From Nostoc sp. CHAB 5844 (GTDB taxonomy: Bacteria; Cyanobacteriota; Cyanobacteriia; Cyanobacteriales; Nostocaceae), in contig NZ_JAIVFW010000004.1 in NCBI RefSeq assembly GCF_020829595.1, positions 124,001-188,000 on the forward strand: a stretch of 64,000 bases of DNA, in the 5' to 3' direction. Position 1 is the first letter of the stretch. Each line of letters begins with the position of its first letter. A program made the position numbers and the translations under genes. Of this stretch, positions 10,280 to 18,286 are shown piece after piece. The notes beneath the pieces were generated by a model. That model saw only the letters and a list, made by a program, of their open reading frames with translations, was not told where the DNA came from and ran no database searches.

Positions 10280-11479
10280 ATGTCGTGGTCAACTGTCTTC
10301 AGTGTCTGTGCTTCAGGTAATTCTTGGTTGTGGGCTGCTTGGAGTAGTGTTGATGATGCTTATCATTTTCTAGAAAAGTCTGAGAAGCAGTTGGAGATTG
10401 ATTGTTTATTCTTTGCTGAAGCTTCTTCTAAAGAAAATGCCATTACAACAGCCCGTAAACTCTTAGGTACTAATATTAAACAAATAGGCGATGGATGGGC
10501 AGCAGAAGTTCGTAAGGAGCTTGATAAGAAACCTAGTATTGATGCTGACTTAATAGGTAACGGAAAATCGAATCACAGAGGACGCAGAGAACACAGAGGA
10601 ATAAGAGTTTCAGAGAGTTCTGGCGTAAATCCTCAAATAGTTACTGATGAGCTTCAGGAATGTCTAAATCAACTTCTTTCATTGACTGGATTAAGTGCTG
10701 TCAAATCTACTGTTCAGGAGTTGGTAAACATTGCGAAAGTAGCGCAGTTGCAAGCGAAAGCAGGTATCAAAGCTCCTGCAATTACCAGACACCTTGTATT
10801 TACAGGCAATCCCGGCACAGGTAAAACCACAGTAGCTAGAATTATTGGTGAGATATATAAAAATCTTGGGGTTCTATCAAAGGGTCATTTTATTGAAGTA
10901 GACCGAACTGATTTAATTGCAGAATATCTAGGACAAACAGCACCTAAAACAGCAAAAGTAGTTGAATCTGCTCTAGGTGGTGTACTTTTTATTGATGAAG
11001 CTTACTCTCTTGTTCCAGATGGACGCAGCGATATGTTCGGACAGGAGGCAATTAATACTCTCTTAAAGATGATGGAAGATCACCGAGAGGATCTAGTGGT
11101 TATTGTTGCAGGATATAAAGGAGAAATGTCTCGATTCATTGCATCTAATCCTGGATTAAAGTCTAGATTTTCAAGATCAATTCACTTTGAAGACTATAGC
11201 CCGTTAGAATTAACCGAAATTTTTAAAGTCAGATGTGAACAGCATGGTTATCTGCTTTCAGAGAAGACCTTAGAAGCAGTACGTCATTTAGTCAATCAAT
11301 TTGAACATCAAATTGGAGAACTTGGAAATGGTCGGTTTGTGAGAAATATTTTTGATCGTTGTGTTGCTATTCAATGTAACCGTTTAGCAAAATTAGCCAA
11401 ACCATCAAAAAATGACTTAAAAACCTTTCTACCTGCCGACATTCCCACTCATGAGCAATTAGCCCAATATTTGCTTTGA
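10280..11479 (+). CDS. CbbX/SpoVK-type AAA+ ATPase with repeat-derived linker
   Basis: 399 residues. The N-terminal 90 residues (WSTVFSVCASGNSWLWAAW...) form a separate domain of unknown function. The AAA+ module begins near 125 with Walker A GNPGTGKTT (176-184), Walker B VLFIDEAYSL (235-244) and the GRFVRN arginine-finger region near 350, closest to the CbbX/SpoVK/EccA group of remodelling ATPases. Between the two domains, residues about 97-109 (NHRGRREHRG) are encoded by an intergenic-type repeat, so the linker seems to have grown by in-frame repeat insertion. No rubisco genes are nearby, so a CbbX role is not implied. The DUF4258/YgiT pair follows 50 bp downstream on the same strand. Confidence 0.78.
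   Translation: MSWSTVFSVCASGNSWLWAAWSSVDDAYHFLEKSEKQLEIDCLFFAEASSKENAITTARKLLGTNIKQIGDGWAAEVRKELDKKPSIDADLIGNGKSNHRGRREHRGIRVSESSGVNPQIVTDELQECLNQLLSLTGLSAVKSTVQELVNIAKVAQLQAKAGIKAPAITRHLVFTGNPGTGKTTVARIIGEIYKNLGVLSKGHFIEVDRTDLIAEYLGQTAPKTAKVVESALGGVLFIDEAYSLVPDGRSDMFGQEAINTLLKMMEDHREDLVVIVAGYKGEMSRFIASNPGLKSRFSRSIHFEDYSPLELTEIFKVRCEQHGYLLSEKTLEAVRHLVNQFEHQIGELGNGRFVRNIFDRCVAIQCNRLAKLAKPSKNDLKTFLPADIPTHEQLAQYLL
10570..10606 (+). repeat. Dispersed repeat embedded in AAA+ gene
   Basis: AATCACAGAGGACGCAGAG followed by AACACAGAGGAATAAG resembles the CACAGAGGACGCAGAG-type intergenic repeats of this genome. It lies in frame within the inter-domain linker of the AAA+ ATPase. Confidence 0.6.
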
Positions 11480-11529
11480 GATTGATTTTCTTTTGTCAAC
11501 TCAACCTATAATTTTTGGCCATTTAAGAC

Positions 11530-11862
11530 TTGGTAAGATTAGCCGAATTCTACTATAACAAACAAGTGTCTCGCAGTGATATTGACCGTATTCGAGAAAA
11601 GATTAGACTCTGCCACTATGATATGTCAGCCCATGCAATGGAAGAAATGGCTGAGGATATGCTGACAATTCTAGATGTGGAAGAGGCTGTTCTAACAGGT
11701 CAAGTCATCCGGGTTGAAAAAGATGATCCGAGAGGAACAAAATATATAGTAGTAGGAACTGCATTAGATCAACAAACGCCTGTTGGGATTGTTGGACGTT
11801 TTGCAAGTAGCGGACGTTATCTAATCATCACTGTTTATGAAGTCACTCAGATTGAGGGTTAG
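11530..11862 (+). CDS. DUF4258 domain protein (toxin-like partner of YgiT)
   Basis: Up to 110 residues if the TTG at 11530 is used; no ATG precedes the conserved region. The segment IREKIRLCHYDMSAHAMEEM near 21-40 is the typical DUF4258 start, with the HA...E motif, followed by VIRVEKDDPRGTKYIVVG and GRYLIITVYEV. DUF4258 proteins have a small RelE/MqsR-like fold and usually precede a YgiT zinc-finger gene, as here with a 4-nt gap. A type II toxin-antitoxin-like role is inferred from family and context; toxicity is untested. Confidence 0.78.
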   Translation: MVRLAEFYYNKQVSRSDIDRIREKIRLCHYDMSAHAMEEMAEDMLTILDVEEAVLTGQVIRVEKDDPRGTKYIVVGTALDQQTPVGIVGRFASSGRYLIITVYEVTQIEG

Positions 11863-11866
11863 TTTT

Positions 11867-12109
11867 ATGTATGGATATAGATGTGAGTATTGTGAAGGAA
11901 CTGTGCAACCTCGAACAGTCAAGCGTGAGGCATTTAAACATAAAGATGGGTTTGTCATTCTTGAAGATGTGACAATTGGTGTTTGTGATACCTGTGGAAA
12001 TCGCTATTATTCAGCCGAGATACTTCATACGGTTCATGCTGTTGCAACTGGAGCAAAACCTCCTGAAAGAACCGAACAAATTCCAGTTGCTCATCTAGAA
12101 TCAGCATAA
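11867..12109 (+). CDS. YgiT-type zinc-finger protein (antitoxin-like)
   Basis: 80 residues from ATG 11867, only 4 nt after the upstream stop. An in-frame ATG at 11837 would overlap the neighbour and is less likely. Two CxxC pairs, CEYCEGTVQP and CDTCGN, form the MqsA/YgiT N-terminal zinc-binding fold, followed by YYSAEILHTVHAVA. It ends in a short disordered tail without the helix-turn-helix of full MqsA. It pairs with the DUF4258 gene and is probably its antitoxin. Confidence 0.8.
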   Translation: MYGYRCEYCEGTVQPRTVKREAFKHKDGFVILEDVTIGVCDTCGNRYYSAEILHTVHAVATGAKPPERTEQIPVAHLESA

Positions 12110-12110
12110 T

Positions 12111-12191
12111 CAATATGTTGCACAAGCTTCTCCTAACTATGAAGCGGTGAATAACGCATTAAGATTACTAATCCAGATTGCCCAGCGTTAG
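12111..12191 (+). pseudogene. Short coding-like remnant after YgiT gene
   Basis: A 26-codon open stretch without a start, reading QYVAQASPNYEAVNNALRLL then IQIAQR and a stop. Its composition is protein-like rather than random, and it begins immediately after the YgiT stop in another frame. It may be the 3' end of a deleted gene. Family not recognised. Confidence 0.35.
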
Positions 12192-12275
12192 CAACCTAAT
12201 ACTAAATTTACTGCAAATAGAAGTTATTAAGATTCAATATATTTTCTCAGAAATACCAATTGATTATCCATATAC

Positions 12276-12587
12276 TCAGCTTCCATACTTTCTTATTAAC
12301 TTTAGTAACCCTCGCAACTGCTCACCAATTGAATAGCTCTGTTTGGCTGCAACTACAATACCTGAATGCTTTTTTTGCTGTTCAAAATAAGCGTTATGCA
12401 ATCGACAAAAATCGCCAATATTAAAACTATAAATAACCCGATTCTTTTCCGTTGTCCAGATTAGTTGATTTTCATCAGATGACCCCATTCTATCTGTTTC
12501 AGCCGTTGTAATTACATCAAACCCAGCATTATGTAAAGCATTAACTAAGGATTTTTTGCCAGCCTCTTCATCTAAATAAAAGCATAT
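12276..12587 (-). CDS. DUF5615 PIN-like protein with no standard start codon
   Basis: Open frame of 103 codons covering a full DUF5615 (PIN-like, putative RNase toxin) domain. FYLDEEAGKKSLVNALHNAG is at the start, MGSSDENQLIW near 34, then NRVIYSFNIGDFCRLH and SIGEQLRGLLKLI. At the expected start position the codon is ATA (12587-12585). The only nearby ATG (12585) is in another frame and stops after five codons, and the next in-frame ATG (12488) lies inside the domain. Either an ATA start is used or the toxin has lost its start codon. It directly follows the DUF433 gene, its usual partner, with a 5-nt gap. Confidence 0.72.
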   Translation of the reverse strand: MCFYLDEEAGKKSLVNALHNAGFDVITTAETDRMGSSDENQLIWTTEKNRVIYSFNIGDFCRLHNAYFEQQKKHSGIVVAAKQSYSIGEQLRGLLKLIRKYGS

Positions 12588-12592
12588 TTAAC

Positions 12593-12886
12593 TCAGGCAA
12601 TATTACCTGACATCCACTTTGTTTCCCAGGCTTGGCATTCTGCTTGATATTGAGCGATTTCTTGTTCCATAGCTTCCTGATTAGCATAGTAATAGGCAAG
12701 CGCGGCATCAACTTGCGCCAAGGACAAGTATGGATATTCTGCAACAATATCTTGAGGAGATAAGCCAGCTTGAAAATCTATGATAATGTTTTGAACTGTT
12801 ATGCGTGTACCAGCAATGCAAGGACGACCTCCAACAACTTCAGGTGTTCTTACAATTAAGCTGCCAATATCAACTATTGCTACCAT
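12593..12886 (-). CDS. DUF433 family antitoxin-like protein
   Basis: 97 residues. RTPEVVGGRPCIAGTRITVQ, then SPQDIVAEYPYLSLAQVDAALAYYY, is the standard DUF433 signature, a small winged-helix-like DNA-binding fold. DUF433 genes usually sit immediately upstream of DUF5615 PIN-like genes, as here, forming a VapBC-like pair. The C-terminal 30 residues are an acidic helix (NQEAMEQEIAQYQAECQAWE) that could bind the toxin. Autoregulation is likely by analogy but no operator was identified. Confidence 0.87.
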   Translation of the reverse strand: MVAIVDIGSLIVRTPEVVGGRPCIAGTRITVQNIIIDFQAGLSPQDIVAEYPYLSLAQVDAALAYYYANQEAMEQEIAQYQAECQAWETKWMSGNIA

Positions 12887-13045
12887 GTTTGTCCTGGCTA
12901 TGAGCGATCGCTTTCATACTTATTAATAATAAAGCAGATTTCAAGTTACTGTTGAAAGGTACTCGGTGTGGAGCGATCGCTATCATCAGTTCAACAAACG
13001 CTTGTTAGGTGAGAAGCGATCGCTCTTGCTATAAACTGAGTAAAA

Positions 13046-13489
13046 TCAAGGCAAATAATTGTCATCTAACAATTGTGCAAGAGTATAAAGACATTGTTCA
13101 GGAAAAATCGTTAAATCGGTCTTTACTTGCACAAAATCAACCGCACTTTGATAGATATTTTCTAAATCATCCTGTAATTTATTTATTAAATTCGTAGTTA
13201 AATGATTATTTAAGTCATATCTAAAAGTTTTAATTTCTCCAAGCCAATGGCGATAATTTCTCTCATATTCTACCTGCCAATACTGAAGTAATAATATATG
13301 AATAATAATTTGCCTTAAAATACTTTTAGCTAAAGCTAAAAGTATTTTACCCAAACTGATTAATTCCTCAATTAAGTTTTCTACATCCAGTTGGTTAAAC
13401 TGTTTTTGTCTTAATAGTTCAATAGTTGCTTCTAGCCATAAACTCTCATCAGTTTCATAGAGTTGTTTTAAGTTTGTAGTAATTGTCAT
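13046..13489 (-). CDS. DUF29 family protein
   Basis: 147 residues with the DUF29 pattern LYETDESLWLEATIELLRQK near 10-29, LDVENLIEEL near 34-43, the RQIIIHILLLQYW helix near 63-75 and NYRHWLGEI near 82-90. DUF29 is a helical family very common in cyanobacteria and of unknown function. Between LG and KSILRQ, where relatives in my recollection have a polar SEKNAV-like segment, this protein has ILLALA, encoded inside a 32-bp inverted repeat (13317-13348). Stand-alone gene. Confidence 0.85.
   Translation of the reverse strand: MTITTNLKQLYETDESLWLEATIELLRQKQFNQLDVENLIEELISLGKILLALAKSILRQIIIHILLLQYWQVEYERNYRHWLGEIKTFRYDLNNHLTTNLINKLQDDLENIYQSAVDFVQVKTDLTIFPEQCLYTLAQLLDDNYLP
13317..13348. repeat. 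Perfect inverted repeat inside DUF29 gene
   Basis: Two 15-bp arms (AAAATACTTTTAGCT and its complement) separated by AA, entirely inside the DUF29 coding sequence and without a frameshift. Confidence 0.85.
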
Positions 13490-13646
13490 ATTTTACCTTC
13501 AACCTACATTCCATAATTTCATCATATACAATTACAAGCTTTCATCAGAAGTTGAGGTGAAAAGCGATCGCTCTTACCATTGAGAAAATTTTAGTCAGTT
13601 TTGGGAATTATTAAGACAACACACACCACACATATTTGGAGTCTTA

Positions 13647-13916
13647 ATGAATTCTCATAAGCTGTTACCAACCTTGTCTTCAATCACAACATCTGATGAA
13701 AAGTACATCTACTATCAAGCTAATGCTCGGTTTCAATTAGACATTCCTTGAGAGAGTGGTGCAGAAATCACAGAAGAACGAAACACCATAGCAAACTCAT
13801 TGGCAGCTTGGCAGTTGCAGGAGACATCGAATGGGACTCACTTGCTGGCTGCGGCTAAAAACTATGCACGGTTTATCAAATATCCTAAATATATTGAAGT
13901 TCAGCCTTGTAAGTAA
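13647..13916 (+). pseudogene. Small gene interrupted by one in-frame TGA
   Basis: An ATG at 13647 with GGAG 5 nt upstream opens a 90-codon frame ending at TAA 13914-13916, broken only by TGA at 13749-13751. The product would read MNSHKLLPTLSSITTSDEKY... before the stop and ESGAEITEERNTIANSLAAW...YARFIKYPKY after it. Both halves look like real protein and keep one frame. Either a recent nonsense mutation or two short peptides; family not recognised. The ribosome-binding site supports former or current translation. Confidence 0.6.
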
Positions 13917-14074
13917 TCCGGATGAATTTGTGTAAAAACTATAAATTTCTGATTTTAAATTAAAGGTTGCATTTTGGAATAGATCAGGATTTTGCAAAGA
14001 TGCCGTAATGATACTGGCAAAAAAATATTTTTATAGTTAAATTGAAGATAATACAGAGTAGCTGTGTTTGAGCT

Positions 14075-15166
14075 ATGAATATCTTTTCTGGAAAGATTAC
14101 CAATTTTCAAGACGAGTACAGTTTACAAAAGAATCAACTGGCTCAATTGTGTGGTTCCACGCAGCTATTTCGCGATCGCTACATCATACTGCGAATTTTA
14201 GGTAGAGGTGGTTTTGGTATTACGTTTTTAGCCAGAAATGCCCGATTACCAGGAAATCCTCTATGCGTGATTAAACAGCTTTGTCCGAAAACGACTAGTA
14301 CTAAAAGTTGGCAAAGAGCATGTGAGCGGTTTGAAAAAGAAGCAAAAACTTTAGCTCAACTCGGTAGTCATTCGCAAATTCCCATGCTTTTAGACTACTT
14401 TGAAGCAAATGGTGAGTTTTATTTAGTACAAGAATACGTGCGAGGCTGCACTCTAGCACGAGAAGTAAGACGAAATGGCACTAAAAATGAAGCAGAAGTG
14501 AAACAGTTTTTACGAGAAATCCTGCCCATATTACAATACATACATCAAAATCGTGTCATTCATCGAGATATTAAACCCCAAAACTTGTTACGCTGTGAAG
14601 ATGATCGGCGGTTGGTAATGATAGATTTTGGTGCAGTTAAAGAAAAATTAGTTGATATTGCTGAAGACTCTGGTAATAAAACTGCAACGACTAATTTTGT
14701 AGGGACAATGGGGTTTGCACCGCCAGAACAGTTTGCGTTGCGGCCAGTTTACGCCAGTGATATCTATGCGGTGGGAGTCACTTGTCTTTACCTTTTAACT
14801 GGAAAGGGGCCTTTAGACTTTGAACGTGATACTTACACAGGAGAAATATGTTGGCAAAAAGAAGTAAGTGTTAGTGATAACTTTGCCAGAATTTTAGAAA
14901 AAATGGTGAAGTTTTCTCTAGACGATCGCTTTAAGACAGTTGATGATGTCATCAAAGCATTAAATATAGATACTAATTTATCAAATTTAACCAACTGTTT
15001 AACAACTAAACCACTAAGTAGTAGCCAGCATCAATCCAAACAAACACCTACGCAAGCATACGCATCACCGACAACCAGAACTGCGATCGCTATCCGAGAA
15101 TGGAAAGCTAAACTCAACAATAAACAGTTGCATCGTCAGTTAAATTCTTACTTAACTTCGGTATAA
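14075..15166 (+). CDS. Ser/Thr protein kinase (Hanks type)
   Basis: 363 residues. The kinase domain starts near 33 with RYIILRILGRGGFGITFLAR, the ATP-binding Lys in CVIKQL, the catalytic loop HRDIKPQNLL near 167-176 and DFGAVKE near 189-195, then GFAPPEQ and SDIYAVGVTCLYLLTG. All catalytic residues are present. The N terminus (about 30 residues) lacks the zinc-ribbon start seen in many cyanobacterial kinases. The C-terminal 70 residues are Ser/Thr/Gln-rich and probably disordered. No transmembrane helix is seen, so it is likely cytosolic. Substrate unknown. Confidence 0.92.
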   Translation: MNIFSGKITNFQDEYSLQKNQLAQLCGSTQLFRDRYIILRILGRGGFGITFLARNARLPGNPLCVIKQLCPKTTSTKSWQRACERFEKEAKTLAQLGSHSQIPMLLDYFEANGEFYLVQEYVRGCTLAREVRRNGTKNEAEVKQFLREILPILQYIHQNRVIHRDIKPQNLLRCEDDRRLVMIDFGAVKEKLVDIAEDSGNKTATTNFVGTMGFAPPEQFALRPVYASDIYAVGVTCLYLLTGKGPLDFERDTYTGEICWQKEVSVSDNFARILEKMVKFSLDDRFKTVDDVIKALNIDTNLSNLTNCLTTKPLSSSQHQSKQTPTQAYASPTTRTAIAIREWKAKLNNKQLHRQLNSYLTSV

Positions 15167-15253
15167 ATAGTCATTCGCGTCAGTTTACAAGTTTTCGTCT
15201 TTAGCTATGGTGGAACTGACTTTAGAGCAAACAAGAATCCCCTACGTACTGAT

Positions 15254-15318
15254 GAGCGATCGCTTTTTTTTAACGAACCGCCAAGACGCGGAGTACGCAG
15301 AGGAAGAGGAGCGATCGC
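15254..15318 (+). repeat. HIP1-bounded AACGAACCGCCAAGACGCGGA repeat
   Basis: AGCGATCGC, a T-run, AACGAACCGCCAAGACGCGG, AGTACGCAGAGGAAGAGGAG, then GCGATCGC. A dispersed intergenic repeat with HIP1 octamers at both ends; three more copies are listed in this window. Confidence 0.75.
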
Positions 15319-15336
15319 ACTTTGTAATCGCTGTAA

Positions 15337-15960
15337 CTAATTGATTCCACCCGCTTGAAAGACCTGTTCAGCAGTTAAAATTAATTCGGGGAAAGTTGGT
15401 GATATTATCCTATCATTACCTCTAAACTGACTAACCTGATATTCACTGTTAAATAAGGAATAAACTGAAAAAGTTGGTTGTTTAGGATTGCCGATAAACT
15501 TCCTACCACCTAAAGCCAAGTAATCTGCAATCCAATATTCCTGGATTCCCAATAATTCGTAATCTTCTAATTTTCTAGCGTAGTCATCCTCCCAATTAGT
15601 AGAAACAATCTCTACTACTAAAGGAATAGATGTTCCCGATATAATTATGGATTCTTTCTCCCATCTAGGTTCAACGCTACTAACTTTTTGTTCATCTAAA
15701 ACGATTACATCAGGCTCATATCCTGAATCTTTTGCTGGCTTGATAACACATTCTTTTGGAATGAAATAAGGCAGATGCAAGCGTTCAATTTCTATAAATA
15801 GTTTGCCAGAGATAAACCCAGCTATTTTTGAATGTTTGCCGGTTGGCTTAGGCATTTCTACAATTTCTCCATCATGTAATTCATAATGTTGTCCTTTATT
15901 TTCTGGGTACCAAGCAATAAAATCATCAAAAGTTATTGGTTTTGTTAAGGATTGGGTCAT
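15337..15960 (-). CDS. Uma2 family protein (PD-(D/E)XK nuclease fold)
   Basis: 207 residues of the common cyanobacterial Uma2 type: TFDDFIAWYPENKGQHYELH near 9-28, then DGEIVEMPKPTGKHSKI. The core is YEPDVIVLDE near 78-87, VVEIVSTNWEDDYARKLEDY near 115-134 and IQEYWIADYLALGG, with all nuclease-core Asp/Glu/Lys positions filled. It is close in sequence to the copy at 24910-25512. Function of the family is unknown; a nuclease role is inferred from the fold. Confidence 0.88.
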   Translation of the reverse strand: MTQSLTKPITFDDFIAWYPENKGQHYELHDGEIVEMPKPTGKHSKIAGFISGKLFIEIERLHLPYFIPKECVIKPAKDSGYEPDVIVLDEQKVSSVEPRWEKESIIISGTSIPLVVEIVSTNWEDDYARKLEDYELLGIQEYWIADYLALGGRKFIGNPKQPTFSVYSLFNSEYQVSQFRGNDRIISPTFPELILTAEQVFQAGGIN

Positions 15961-16095
15961 AATTTATCTTTGTCAGGAGATACTCATGAAAAATAAGAAA
16001 GCTGTATGAATGGGAAATAGTACGAGCGCCAATTTTTTCTTATATACAAAGGTGTGTGAGTAGAGTTTAACGTAATCTCCATGACTTAACAAATT

Positions 16096-16196
16096 AGCGA
16101 TCGCTTTTTTTAACGAACCACAGAGAGCGCGGAGGAAGAGGAGTGATCGCTTTTTTAACGAACCACGGAGACACAGAGGAAGAGGAGGCGCTCTCT
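16096..16196 (+). repeat. Two tandem copies of the AACGAACCACGGAGA repeat
   Basis: Copy one: GCGATCGCTTTTTTTAACG, AACCACAGAGAGCGCGG, AGGAAGAGGAG. Copy two begins at about 16144: TGATCGCTTTTTTAACGAAC, CACGGAGACACAGAGGAAG. The first base of a HIP1 site has decayed between them. Confidence 0.75.
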
Positions 16197-16334
16197 TTTT
16201 GGGAGTTCTGCATATCGCTTGTCTTTAGTAGTTTATTCTAACTAAAAAAATAATCTTGGCATAACCCATAAATTCGTTTATAAATATCAGTAAAGCAATT
16301 TTATTAATTTGATTAATAATCGATAGTAACTAAC

Positions 16335-16733
16335 ATGAATAACAATAAGCAACCTGGATGTTTATCTACTATCTTATACTTAATATTTTTTATATGCTTT
16401 TTTTACTGTTTTTATATTAATTGGTGGGTTACTGTTATACTATTTATTTTTTCTATCTTCATGGCTGATATTATAACTAAGACAATAACTGGTAAAAATT
16501 CTGATCAGATAAAAAAGGATGATAAAGCTAAAGACATCAGCTTAAACTTAACGACGGTAATTTTCCTTTCAATTATAATATTTGGGGTTCTCTATGTAAT
16601 GATGAATCCCCAGAAATTTGAAAAGCCTTTCTATGAAAAATATCAAGAATGTGTGGAAAAAAATAGAAGAGAACGGTCTAAACAAATGTATGGAGGTCAT
16701 CCTTATTTGTCTGAATGTAATCAATATAAATAA
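16335..16733 (+). CDS. Small membrane protein of unknown function
   Basis: 132 residues. Two hydrophobic stretches near 9-26 and 29-47 probably form a helical hairpin; a charged stretch follows (KNSDQIKKDDKAKD), then a third helix near 72-90 and a polar Lys/Glu/Arg-rich tail with two Cys. Codon composition is markedly AT-rich compared with its neighbours, which suggests recent acquisition or weak selection. No family recognised. It is convergent with pntB. Confidence 0.6.
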   Translation: MNNNKQPGCLSTILYLIFFICFFYCFYINWWVTVILFIFSIFMADIITKTITGKNSDQIKKDDKAKDISLNLTTVIFLSIIIFGVLYVMMNPQKFEKPFYEKYQECVEKNRRERSKQMYGGHPYLSECNQYK

Positions 16734-16845
16734 CTTAGAGCTTGTTTTTTAATTCAAATTGATCACCCTAATTTACAGTTTTTGCTTTGAGTAAAAAACT
16801 TGCCTCAGAAGCATCACACCTCCAAGGCAAGCCAACTCTCTAATT

Positions 16846-16888
16846 CTTTCTTCCTTCGCGCTCTTTGCGCCTTTGCGGTTCGTTAAAG
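16846..16888 (-). repeat. AACGAACCGCAAAGG repeat overlapping pntB stop
   Basis: On the minus strand it reads TTTAACGAACCGCAAAGGCG, then CAAAGAGCGCGAAGGAAG. Its TAA is the stop codon of pntB, so the repeat supplies the end of the gene. Confidence 0.65.
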
Positions 16889-18286
16889 TTGCTTCACTTC
16901 CGAAACCAACTTCGCCACCATATCCTTCGCGCTACCAAACAACATTGTGGTTTTATCTTTGTAGAACAATTCATTGTCTACACCGGCAAAACCAGCACTC
17001 ATCCCACGCTTAATCACAATCGTTTGTTTTGCCTTATCTACTTCCAAAATTGGCATTCCGTAAATTGGGCTATTAGCATCGCTACGCGCCGCCGGATTTA
17101 CTACATCATTTGCCCCAATTACTAAAGCTACATCCGCTTGCTCAAACTGGGGATTGATATCTTCCATATCGTACAACTGGGTGTAAGGCACATTCGCCTC
17201 TGCCAACAACACGTTCATGTGTCCTGGCATTCTCCCCGCTACAGGGTGAATGGCATACTTCACATCTACACCCATACGTTCTAGTTGATCTGCCAATTCT
17301 CTGACACTGTGTTGTGCTTGAGCAACTGCCATACCATAGCCAGGAACAATTACCACATTCCGGGCATAACCCAACATCATCGCGCCTTCTTCGGGATCAA
17401 TACTGCGGACAGTTTGATCTGTTGCACCAGCCGCTGCCGTACCACCAGCCGCACCACCTGTACCAAAAGCACTGAACAGCACGCTGAACAAAGAACGGTT
17501 CATTGCCTTACACATAATTTCGGTGAGGATGATACCGGAAGCGCCTACCAATGCACCGGCGATGATTAACATGTTGTTCATCACCACAAACCCAGCGGCG
17601 GATGCAGCGATCCCCGACAAGGAGTTTAACAGCGAAATGACTACGGGCATATCGCCACCACCGATAGGGATGACAAACATCACACCCAATACTAAAGAAA
17701 CAGCAGTCACTGCCAAAAATATAGGCAAGCTATCTGGTGTGATGATTAAGTAGGCACTACCTGCTACGTAAGCACCTAATAGTAACAAGTTGAATGGTTG
17801 CTGGAAAGGAAATGTAATTGGAGAACCACTGACTAAACCTTGCAATTTGGCAAAGGCGAGAAAACTACCTGTGAAGGTGACACCACCAATTAACACGTCC
17901 AATAACATGGAAATGTTGACATCTAGAGGGATGGGCTGAGAATTGCCTAATAACCGCCAGAATTCTGCTACAGCGACTAGTGCGGAAGCTGCACCGCCTA
18001 AGCCGTTGAGTAAACCCACCATTTGGGGCATTTCTGTCATTTGGACTTTGTAGGCTGCGATTGCACCAATTGCTGAACCAATCGCCAAGCCTAACAAAAT
18101 CATTTCATAATTCAGCACATGCTGATCAAGCATTGTCGCCACAATTGCCAGCAGCATTCCCACAGCAGCAATCACATTACCGTTCCGGGCTGTGGCAGGC
18201 GAACCCAGCTTTTTCAAACCGAAAATGAACAAGGATGCAGCGACTAAGTACGTCAGCTGAATTCCAGTTGGTAAAAAGTCGCTCAC
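16883..18286 (-). CDS. pntB: NAD(P) transhydrogenase subunit beta
   Basis: 467-residue membrane subunit of the proton-pumping transhydrogenase (hydride transfer between NADH and NADP+). Eight or nine transmembrane segments cover residues 1-265. The C-terminal NADP(H)-binding domain III follows, with GYGMAVAQAQHSVRELAD near 313-330, HPVAGRMPGHMNVLLAEA near 349-366 and GANDVVNPAARSD near 393-405. The start is GTG 18286, overlapping the pntA2 stop by four bases, which indicates translational coupling. Third gene of the leftward pntA1-pntA2-pntB unit; the stop codon lies in a dispersed repeat. Confidence 0.96.
   Translation of the reverse strand: MSDFLPTGIQLTYLVAASLFIFGLKKLGSPATARNGNVIAAVGMLLAIVATMLDQHVLNYEMILLGLAIGSAIGAIAAYKVQMTEMPQMVGLLNGLGGAASALVAVAEFWRLLGNSQPIPLDVNISMLLDVLIGGVTFTGSFLAFAKLQGLVSGSPITFPFQQPFNLLLLGAYVAGSAYLIITPDSLPIFLAVTAVSLVLGVMFVIPIGGGDMPVVISLLNSLSGIAASAAGFVVMNNMLIIAGALVGASGIILTEIMCKAMNRSLFSVLFSAFGTGGAAGGTAAAGATDQTVRSIDPEEGAMMLGYARNVVIVPGYGMAVAQAQHSVRELADQLERMGVDVKYAIHPVAGRMPGHMNVLLAEANVPYTQLYDMEDINPQFEQADVALVIGANDVVNPAARSDANSPIYGMPILEVDKAKQTIVIKRGMSAGFAGVDNELFYKDKTTMLFGSAKDMVAKLVSEVKQL

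Noticed and set aside
10280-11479. Rubisco activase CbbX
   Set aside because: AAA+ core is similar, but no rubisco genes are near and the N-terminal domain differs; kept as generic CbbX/SpoVK type.
13797-13997. Minus-strand 66-codon frame
   Set aside because: Overlaps the plus-strand stop-interrupted gene, which has the better start context and more protein-like composition.
16335-16733. Phage holin or toxin peptide
   Set aside because: It has membrane helices but no phage context and is longer than holins usually are; left as unknown membrane protein.
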